This document shows positions 15,866 to 21,354 of a stretch of DNA of 21,354 bases, piece after piece; the first letter of the stretch is position 1, and each line of letters starts with the position of its first letter. Source of the stretch: Lachnospiraceae bacterium (GTDB lineage Bacteria; Bacillota_A; Clostridia; Lachnospirales; Lachnospiraceae); NCBI GenBank assembly GCA_018365895.1, contig JAGZJD010000041.1:1-21354 (forward strand), written 5' to 3'. The position numbers and the translations under genes are program-made. The notes below the pieces were generated by a model. That model had not been told where the DNA came from. It saw only the letters and a program-made list of their open reading frames with translations, and made no database searches.

Positions 15866-17458
15866 ATGCGAAAAAAAAGGACCAGCAATGCGTTAAAAGG
15901 GATTGCGAGTTGTATGATCTGTGCATGGTCTTTATGTGCCTGCGGAAATGTTGCCGAGGATTCATCGGACCGTAAAGTAATGGAAGAGAGCAAAGCAGCA
16001 GAATATGAAGCTTTGTTTGATGAAATTGAGGCGATTACGCCGTACAAATCATTGAGCAATACCAATCCGATCATGACTCAGAGATTTGGTGCAGATCCAT
16101 ACGCTATGGTTTATAAGGATCGGGTTTATTTCTATATGACCGGAGATACTTTTGAATATGATGCAGATGGAAGTGTAACGGAGAATACTTATGGAAAGAT
16201 CAATACCATCAGCGTAGTTTCAACAACGGATATGGTGAACTTTGAAGATCATGGTACAGTATATGCAGCGGGTTCCAAAGGAGCTGCTAAATGGGCAGCT
16301 AATTCTTGGGCTCCGGCAGCGGCATGGAAAGAAATCGATGGAGAAGTAAAATTTTTCCTGTATTTTGCAAATTCCGGCGGAGGGATTGGCGTATTGACTT
16401 CGGATAGTCCGACAGGACCCTTTGAGGATCCGTTAGGAGAAGCGTTGATCAACAATCATACACCGAATTGTGCAGATGTCATATGGATTTTTGATCCTGC
16501 AGTTCTGGTGGATGATGACGGAAGAGCATATCTTTATTTTGGCGGAGGTGTTCCTGAGGGGCAGGCTGCCAATCCTGGGACAGCCAGAGTGGTGGAACTG
16601 GGAGAAGATATGATCAGCATTGCAGGTGAGCCGGTAATCATAGATGCGCCTTATGTATTTGAGGATTCCGGTATACATAAATACAATAATAAGTATTATT
16701 ACACCTATTGCTCCAACTGGGATGTGGATCAGGCGGGAACAGATCAATACGGGTTCGAAAGCGGAGAAATTGTGTGCATGGAAAGCGAAAGTCCATTGGG
16801 ACCGTTCACCATAAAAGAAACCATTTTAGAGAATCCGGGGAAATATTTCGGATTAGGCGGAAACAATCATCATTGTGTGTTTTCTTTTAAGGATCATTGG
16901 TATATTACCTATCACACCAGAGTATTGGAAGGAAATATGGGGATTGAAAAGGGGTATCGCTGTACTCATATTGATTCTTTTACCATGCAGAAGGATGGCA
17001 GTATTGGTCTGATAGATCAGACCCTTCAGGGCAGAGAACAGTTATCTTATGTGGATGCCTATCAGCGTCATAGTGCAACGGAAGTGGCAGTGATGAGCGG
17101 TATGAGTACAGTAGCAGGAGATGCAGTTACTGATTTCTATGGTTCGGGAACCACGGCGCTCGGAAAAATCCAAACAGGTTCTTTTGTTAAGGTACAGGGT
17201 GTGGATTTCGGGGAAGGAGCACCTTCCAAATGGATCGCAGAGATTAAGAATGCAAGTGGAGAAGTTGGAGTGATACAGCTTCGTGCAGATGGATTAAATG
17301 GAGATATACTGGGCTATCTGACCATCGATGCCAATACCGGTACAAATTATGCAGAATTTGAGACAAATTTGAATACCGGTATTACAGGTGTACATGATGT
17401 GTATATGATTTTCTATGGAGAGGAATATGAGGTGTTATCCTGGCAGTTTGAAAAATAA
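15866..17458 (+). CDS. Surface lipoprotein GH43 arabinoxylan arabinofuranohydrolase with CBM6-like domain (XynD-like)
   Basis: A 530-aa enzyme predicted to remove alpha-L-arabinofuranosyl side chains from arabinoxylan. The N-terminus is a lipoprotein signal ending LCAC with the acceptor cysteine at 26, so the enzyme should be tethered outside the membrane. The propeller (about 65-395) shows Asp77 in RFGADPYAMVY (base), Asp210 in IFDPAVLVDDDG (pKa modulator) and Glu266 in YVFEDSGIHKYNNKYYYTY (acid). Stretches such as KWAANSWAPAAAW and FFLYFANSGGGIGVLTSD closely resemble Bacillus XynD, the GH43 subfamily 29 type, as I recall it. Residues about 400-530 form a beta-sandwich consistent with CBM6, as in XynD. 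AAGGAG lies five bases before ATG 15866. It is the only exported glycosidase in the window, so it probably prepares substrate for uptake. Whether it attacks singly or doubly substituted xylose cannot be told. Confidence 0.88.
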   Translation: MRKKRTSNALKGIASCMICAWSLCACGNVAEDSSDRKVMEESKAAEYEALFDEIEAITPYKSLSNTNPIMTQRFGADPYAMVYKDRVYFYMTGDTFEYDADGSVTENTYGKINTISVVSTTDMVNFEDHGTVYAAGSKGAAKWAANSWAPAAAWKEIDGEVKFFLYFANSGGGIGVLTSDSPTGPFEDPLGEALINNHTPNCADVIWIFDPAVLVDDDGRAYLYFGGGVPEGQAANPGTARVVELGEDMISIAGEPVIIDAPYVFEDSGIHKYNNKYYYTYCSNWDVDQAGTDQYGFESGEIVCMESESPLGPFTIKETILENPGKYFGLGGNNHHCVFSFKDHWYITYHTRVLEGNMGIEKGYRCTHIDSFTMQKDGSIGLIDQTLQGREQLSYVDAYQRHSATEVAVMSGMSTVAGDAVTDFYGSGTTALGKIQTGSFVKVQGVDFGEGAPSKWIAEIKNASGEVGVIQLRADGLNGDILGYLTIDANTGTNYAEFETNLNTGITGVHDVYMIFYGEEYEVLSWQFEK

Positions 17459-17489
17459 ATAGGGATTAATTGTAAGGAGAGGGAAAGTT

Positions 17490-19166
17490 ATGGCGTATTT
17501 ACTAAGTTACACTCGTTTACCTGTCGACAGTGTAATTTATGATCCGAGACTGGCATACAGTATGCACCTGGCGATCAGTGAGGACGGTGAAAATTACCAG
17601 GCGCTGAATCACAATTCCGGTGTACTGTTTGTGAAGGCAACCGAGAATGAAGATGGTTCTTTGACACCATGGAGTTTGAAAAATCCTGTGATCCTGGAAT
17701 TGAAAGATGGAGGTTTTGGAGTAGTAGCCGAAAGAATCGGCGCCGATGGAGAAGAGGATACGGAAAGCGCAGGAAAGTTTCTTTATTTTACCACAAAAGA
17801 CTTTTTGGATTATACAGAAGTAGGATTTCTGTCGAAAGAAGAAGCGGAAGAAAAGAAAAGAGAAGGCAATGCAGACCGTATGAAAGTACCTGCAGCAGAA
17901 AAATTGGAAATTCAAGGGGTTGTTCCGCAGAATGTCCTTGAGATTTCAGAAAGCGTGGCGGACAGACTGCGTAAAAAACTTCTGACGCCGGTAAACTGTG
18001 GTATGGAGTTCCCTGAGCAGGTAGAGGCATCCAGTGCAGAAGAACTGGAAAAATATCGGGCCATGGCTTTCTATACAGATGGTACAAAGGTAGCGAAAAG
18101 AGTGGATTGGGACTTGAGTACCGTGGATTTTGCAGTGCCGGGAACGTATAAGATAAAGGGAAACGTGCATCAGGAACATTTTGAATTTCCGATTGCGTTT
18201 TATCGTGCCGATCCTTGTGTGGCGAAGTGGAAGAATAAATATTATTTTATTGCAACGAATGATGCGGACGATAATCATACGCTTTATATCAGAGAAGCGG
18301 ATACGATTCCGGAGCTGGTAAATGCAGAAGAAAAACTGATTTTGGATTCCACGACTTACCCTCATGTTGGAAATCTGCTCTGGGCACCGGAGTTTCATGA
18401 GATAAATGGTAAGCTTTATATTTTCCATGCAGCTACTCCGGATGAATTTTTCAAAGAAGAAAGCCATGTAATGGAATTGCGTGAAGGCGGAAATCCTTCC
18501 TGTAAGGAAGATTGGTCTGAGCCGAAGAGAGTCGTATGTCCGGACGGCAGTGATCTTTGTGAAGCGGGTAAAGAAATTACGTTGGATATGACTTGTTTTG
18601 AATGGGAAGGAGATTATTATGTAATCTGGTCCCAGAGACAATTTCTGCCGAAAGATTTAGGGGCGTGGCTCTATATTGCAAAGCTGAATCCACAGGAACC
18701 CTGGAAATTATTGACAGACCCGGTGGTGTTATTGAAGCCGGATTACGGATGGTCCAACAATCATACCTTTGTAGTGGAAGGACCTTTTGCGCTTCCGCGG
18801 GAGAATAAACTGTATGTGACCTTCTCAGGAGCGGCAATCGATACTTCTTATGTAGTAGGATTATTAAGTATCGAAAAAGGAAAGGATTTGTTACAGCCTG
18901 AAAACTGGAAGCAGGGAAATTATCCGATCCTGACTGCAAGAAGTGTAGAAAGCGAGTATGGTACCGGACATAATGCTTATGTGACCGACGAGGATGGCAC
19001 CGTTTGGAATACCTATCATGCACGCCCGGGAGTGGAAGGAGTAAGAAGCAGCGGCATCCGCAGAGTGCATTTTGATATCGACGGAGCGCCGATGCTGGAT
19101 GTGACGGAAGAATTGGATCTGTCAGAAGCGTTTGCACAGGTAGAGACGTGTGTCGTCGTGCGGTAA
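17490..19166 (+). CDS. Cytosolic GH43-family hydrolase with N-terminal propeller-like segment and Ig-like insert
   Basis: A 558-aa family 43-type enzyme without signal peptide. Residues 1-115 (MAYLLSYTR, SMHLAISEDGENYQALN, DGGFGVVAERIGADGE, YFTTKDFLDYTEVGF) look like propeller blades that lack the catalytic acids. A charged linker (115-140) leads to a bacterial Ig-like Big_4 pattern at about 165-230 (YTDGTKVAKRVDWDLSTVDF, then PGTYKIKG). The catalytic propeller then starts at FYRADPCVAKW. Candidate acids are Asp241 (base), Asp366 in LDMTCFEWEG (pKa modulator) and Glu430 in VVEGPFALPRENKLYV (acid). An alpha-L-arabinofuranosidase or related exo-activity on imported oligosaccharides is inferred. 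AGGAG lies ten bases before ATG 17490. The longer upstream start of the next gene would overlap it by 19 bases, but that start is not favoured. Confidence 0.82.
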   Translation: MAYLLSYTRLPVDSVIYDPRLAYSMHLAISEDGENYQALNHNSGVLFVKATENEDGSLTPWSLKNPVILELKDGGFGVVAERIGADGEEDTESAGKFLYFTTKDFLDYTEVGFLSKEEAEEKKREGNADRMKVPAAEKLEIQGVVPQNVLEISESVADRLRKKLLTPVNCGMEFPEQVEASSAEELEKYRAMAFYTDGTKVAKRVDWDLSTVDFAVPGTYKIKGNVHQEHFEFPIAFYRADPCVAKWKNKYYFIATNDADDNHTLYIREADTIPELVNAEEKLILDSTTYPHVGNLLWAPEFHEINGKLYIFHAATPDEFFKEESHVMELREGGNPSCKEDWSEPKRVVCPDGSDLCEAGKEITLDMTCFEWEGDYYVIWSQRQFLPKDLGAWLYIAKLNPQEPWKLLTDPVVLLKPDYGWSNNHTFVVEGPFALPRENKLYVTFSGAAIDTSYVVGLLSIEKGKDLLQPENWKQGNYPILTARSVESEYGTGHNAYVTDEDGTVWNTYHARPGVEGVRSSGIRRVHFDIDGAPMLDVTEELDLSEAFAQVETCVVVR

Positions 19167-19213
19167 GCCCTGAAACAGATGAGACGCGCTGGATGTGTCG
19201 TGGTTACGTAAAC

Positions 19214-19219
19214 GGGAGG
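19214..19219 (+). promoter_or_regulatory. Ribosome-binding site placing the GH127 start at 19226
   Basis: GGGAGG ends six bases before ATG 19226. The frame is open from GTG 19148 inside the preceding gene, but the extra 26 residues (with MCRRAVSPETDETRW) do not resemble the family and have no ribosome-binding site. ATG 19226 is therefore the start. Confidence 0.85.
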
Positions 19220-19225
19220 TGTGTA

Positions 19226-21046
19226 ATGAAAGAAATCGCAGGGAAAAAAGTAATACTGACAGAGGGTGAGTTTCTCCGTCGTGAAGAAGCAAACAAACGT
19301 TATTTGATGAAGCTTGAGACTCCTTATTTATTACGCAGCTATTTACATGAGGCAGGCAGATATTCCGGGAGAGGACCTGATGCAGAAGCCTTTGGAGGCT
19401 GGGAAGATCTCAGCTGCCAGCTAAGAGGACATTTCCTGGGACATTGGTTGTCGGCAGCGGCGCTGCATTATCAGGAAACGGAAGATGTAGAGTTAAAAGC
19501 AAAAACAGAAGTCATTCTGAAAGAACTGGAGCTTTGCCAAAAAGATAACGGCGGAGAATGGGTATGCCCGATTCCGGAAAAATATTTGTACTGGATAGGA
19601 AAGGGAAGGAACATCTGGGCGCCGCAATACAATATTCATAAGCTTTTTATGGGGCTGATCGATGTATATCGAATGATGGAACAGCCAAAGGCGCTTTCCA
19701 TAGCAGATAAACTGGCGGATTGGTTTTATCGATGGAGCGGCAGATATACCAGGGAAGAGTTTGACGATATTCTGGATATGGAAACCGGCGGTATGCTTGA
19801 GGTTTGGGCAGACTTATATGAAATTACGGGTCAGGAAAAATATAAGATTCTGATGCAGCGGTATAATAGGAGCAGATTGTTTGAACCACTATTGGAGGGA
19901 AAAGATGTATTGACAAATATGCATGCCAATACTACGATTCCGGAAGTCCTTGGCTGTGCCAAAGCGTATGATGTCACAGGAGAAGAAAAATGGCTGCATA
20001 TTGTTGAACAATATTGGAAGTGTGCGGTTACAGACAGGGGATGTTTTGCTACAGGTGGCCAGACGCAGGGAGAAATCTGGACACCTATGAAAAAACTGAA
20101 AGCAAGACTTGGTGATAAAAATCAGGAACATTGTACCGTTTATAACATGATACGTTTGGCAGAATTTTTGTTTCGGCAGACGAAGGATCCTGCCTATATG
20201 CATTACATTGAATACAATGTTCAGAATGGTATTATGGCTCAAACGTATTGCCCGGAAGGCGGTCTGTTAACTTATTTTTTGCCGATGAAAGCTGCAAGCA
20301 GGAAGGAATGGGCCGGAGAAAGAGACAGTTTCTTCTGTTGTCATGGAACTATGGTACAGGCGAATGCTGCATGGAACCATCGTTTGTATTATCAGGAAGA
20401 TGATCACTTGTATGTGACTATGTATGCCGATTCGCAAGTGTCTTTTGAAATGCAGGGCCGGAAGATTTGCCTTACACAGAATCAGGATTATATGAACGGA
20501 AGTCTGATGACCTGTTCGGAAAACAATGCCAAACAGACCATAAATGAAACAGTCAGTGCTTATGCGAATAAACCTGATTTCAGAAAATATGTTTTTACAA
20601 TACATACACAGGAAGACACCCCATTTCATTTGATGCTTCGCATACCAGACTGGATCAGGGAAGACGCAATGGTTTACATAAACGATGATCTGTATGTAAA
20701 GACCAATAATACCGCGAAATTTGTCGCGATAAACAGGGTTTGGAGGAACGATGACAAAGTGACCGTACTGCTTCCGATCGGATTAAAATTTATCCCTCTG
20801 CCGGATGATGCGTCCATGGGAGCCTATCGGTATGGAGCCGATGTACTGGCAGGTATTACAGAGAAAGAACGTATCTTAAAGTTGGAGACGGAGAAACCGG
20901 AAGATGAGCTTTCTGCTGATACCGAACGGCAGTGGGGAGAGTTCCGTACCTTTTACCGGACAGAAAATCAGGATCCGGGTATTAGTTTCAAAAAGCTGAA
21001 TGAGATTGGTAACGAACCATATCAGATCTATTTTAAAGTGAAATAA
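19226..21046 (+). CDS. Cytosolic GH127-type beta-L-arabinofuranosidase (DUF1680)
   Basis: A 606-aa member of the DUF1680 family, for which GH127 beta-L-arabinofuranosidase (Bifidobacterium HypBA1, 658 aa) is the reference. An (alpha/alpha)6 barrel spans about residues 10-400, with landmarks FGGWEDLSCQLRGHFLGHWL, NIWAPQYNIHKLFMGL and NMHANTTIPEVLG. The metal and catalytic set of HypBA1 is present: Glu301 and Cys303 in QEHCTVYNM, and Cys371-Cys372 in DSFFCCHGT, where the first Cys matches the HypBA1 nucleophile Cys417. Glu283 in GGQTQGEIW matches the proposed acid. Beta-sandwich domains follow to the end. No signal peptide, so it acts on imported oligosaccharides. It is the last gene, followed at once by the operon terminator. 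Related GH127/GH146 members act on other beta-linked furanosides, so the exact substrate is open. Confidence 0.88.
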   Translation: MKEIAGKKVILTEGEFLRREEANKRYLMKLETPYLLRSYLHEAGRYSGRGPDAEAFGGWEDLSCQLRGHFLGHWLSAAALHYQETEDVELKAKTEVILKELELCQKDNGGEWVCPIPEKYLYWIGKGRNIWAPQYNIHKLFMGLIDVYRMMEQPKALSIADKLADWFYRWSGRYTREEFDDILDMETGGMLEVWADLYEITGQEKYKILMQRYNRSRLFEPLLEGKDVLTNMHANTTIPEVLGCAKAYDVTGEEKWLHIVEQYWKCAVTDRGCFATGGQTQGEIWTPMKKLKARLGDKNQEHCTVYNMIRLAEFLFRQTKDPAYMHYIEYNVQNGIMAQTYCPEGGLLTYFLPMKAASRKEWAGERDSFFCCHGTMVQANAAWNHRLYYQEDDHLYVTMYADSQVSFEMQGRKICLTQNQDYMNGSLMTCSENNAKQTINETVSAYANKPDFRKYVFTIHTQEDTPFHLMLRIPDWIREDAMVYINDDLYVKTNNTAKFVAINRVWRNDDKVTVLLPIGLKFIPLPDDASMGAYRYGADVLAGITEKERILKLETEKPEDELSADTERQWGEFRTFYRTENQDPGISFKKLNEIGNEPYQIYFKVK

Positions 21047-21051
21047 AGCAT

Positions 21052-21093
21052 ATGAGGTCCAAATACTCCAAGGAATGTCTGGACCTTATTTTT
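21052..21093 (+). terminator. Strong intrinsic terminator closing the operon
   Basis: ATGAGGTCCA (21052-21061) pairs with TGGACCTTAT (21080-21089) in a ten-pair stem with a single G-U. The 18-base loop contains a possible small TCC/GGA inner helix. TTTTT (21089-21093) follows. It begins five bases after the stop codon of the GH127 gene, so it marks the end of the transcription unit on the + strand. Confidence 0.9.
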
Positions 21094-21211
21094 AACTTCT
21101 TATTTTTTACCTTCTCTGCAGGGCAAAGGTTTTTATTGTGCAATTAATATTTCTAAAACAAATTTCAAACACAAATGAAATGTAAGAAATATAATATGCA
21201 CTTGAGCATGT

Positions 21212-21354
21212 TTGAAAATTGCTTTCTGTAAGATGTGCGTCACAGTTTGTGGAAATTTGTTCCGAAATCAGGAGGCGTAGCGGGCTACGCTGACTGATTT
21301 TGGGGCGAATTTCCCGCAAAGTGGGGCGTGCAGATTGCAGGAATGAATTTTCAA
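21212..21354 (+). repeat. Very long imperfect hairpin, structured RNA or MITE-like palindromic element
   Basis: The two halves fold on each other around the tetraloop CGGG at 21281-21284. The apical stem is GCGTAG/CTACGC (21275-21280 with 21285-21290). A continuous 21-pair helix runs from 21251-21271 to 21294-21314, and further helices reach 21212 with 21354, the last base of the window. I count about 61 pairs, of which 11 are G-U when read on the + strand, plus a one-base bulge at 21315 and eight mismatched positions, none of them A-C. Two sites are tandem G-A mismatches (21272-21273 with 21292-21293, and 21232-21233 with 21333-21334). The element is probably cut by the window edge. It could be a non-coding RNA, a long bidirectional terminator or a short palindromic mobile repeat. 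Confidence 0.75.

Larger units (their letters stand above)
21047..21354. other. Gene-free tail: terminator plus large inverted repeat
   Basis: No credible gene lies here. The stretch opens with the operon terminator (21052-21093), continues with about 118 bases of AT-rich spacer without recognisable promoter or RNA gene, and ends with a large imperfect hairpin from 21212 to the window edge. The only open frame (minus strand, 21107-21319) runs across the hairpin and has no family features. Confidence 0.65.

Noticed and set aside
21107..21319. 70-codon minus-strand frame in the tail
   Set aside because: Much of it is one arm and the apex of the long hairpin; there is no ribosome-binding site and no recognisable protein pattern.
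1..21354. CRISPR arrays, tRNA or rRNA genes, insertion sequences, phage genes
   Set aside because: No spaced direct repeats, tRNA-like cloverleaf, transposase or integrase motif was seen on either strand; the only mobile-like candidate is the hairpin at the end, which has no associated gene in the window.

Overview
The window looks like chromosomal DNA of a gut-type Clostridia, most probably Lachnospiraceae. The reasons are moderately AT-rich sequence, strong GGAGG ribosome-binding sites, and a sugar-uptake locus built from binding-protein/two-permease ABC modules, with DUF624 and DUF5696 proteins and cytosolic glycosidases. This assignment rests on gene style only; no rRNA or marker gene is present. 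All 13 genes are on the + strand, with short gaps or small overlaps, and read like one long operon ending at a strong terminator at 21052-21093.

Region 1 (1-287) is an AT-rich leader with a weak candidate promoter and a small inverted repeat, but no gene. Region 2 (288-13392) is an uptake block. It holds a membrane-anchored 982-aa solute-binding protein with two extra N-terminal beta-sandwich-like domains, a permease pair, a secreted NHL-repeat/TPR protein with a C-terminal membrane anchor, a Yip1-family membrane protein, a large membrane-anchored DUF5696 protein with a probable TIM-barrel half, a second permease pair, and a classical lipoprotein solute-binding protein. There are thus two binding proteins and four permeases around three poorly understood membrane or extracellular proteins, and no ATPase. 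The ATPase is presumably a shared MsmX/MsmK-type protein encoded elsewhere.

Region 3 (13448-21046) is a hemicellulose/arabinan degradation block: a cytosolic GH43, a DUF624/YesL membrane protein, a lipoprotein GH43 resembling arabinoxylan arabinofuranohydrolase (XynD-like, with a C-terminal CBM6-like domain), a second cytosolic GH43 carrying a bacterial Ig-like insert, and a cytosolic GH127-type beta-L-arabinofuranosidase. The simplest model is that the surface enzyme trims arabinose from a bound polymer, the binding proteins and permeases import arabinosylated oligosaccharides, and the cytosolic enzymes finish them. No endo-xylanase, sugar isomerase or regulator is visible.

Region 4 (21047-21354) has no gene. 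It contains the operon terminator and then a very large imperfect hairpin (21212-21354, running up to the window edge) with about 61 pairs. Its irregular positions are G-U pairs on the + strand and never A-C, which suggests a conserved structured RNA or a repeat selected for + strand RNA folding. The two most interesting items are this hairpin and the uncharacterised dual-ABC/NHL/Yip1/DUF5696 assembly.
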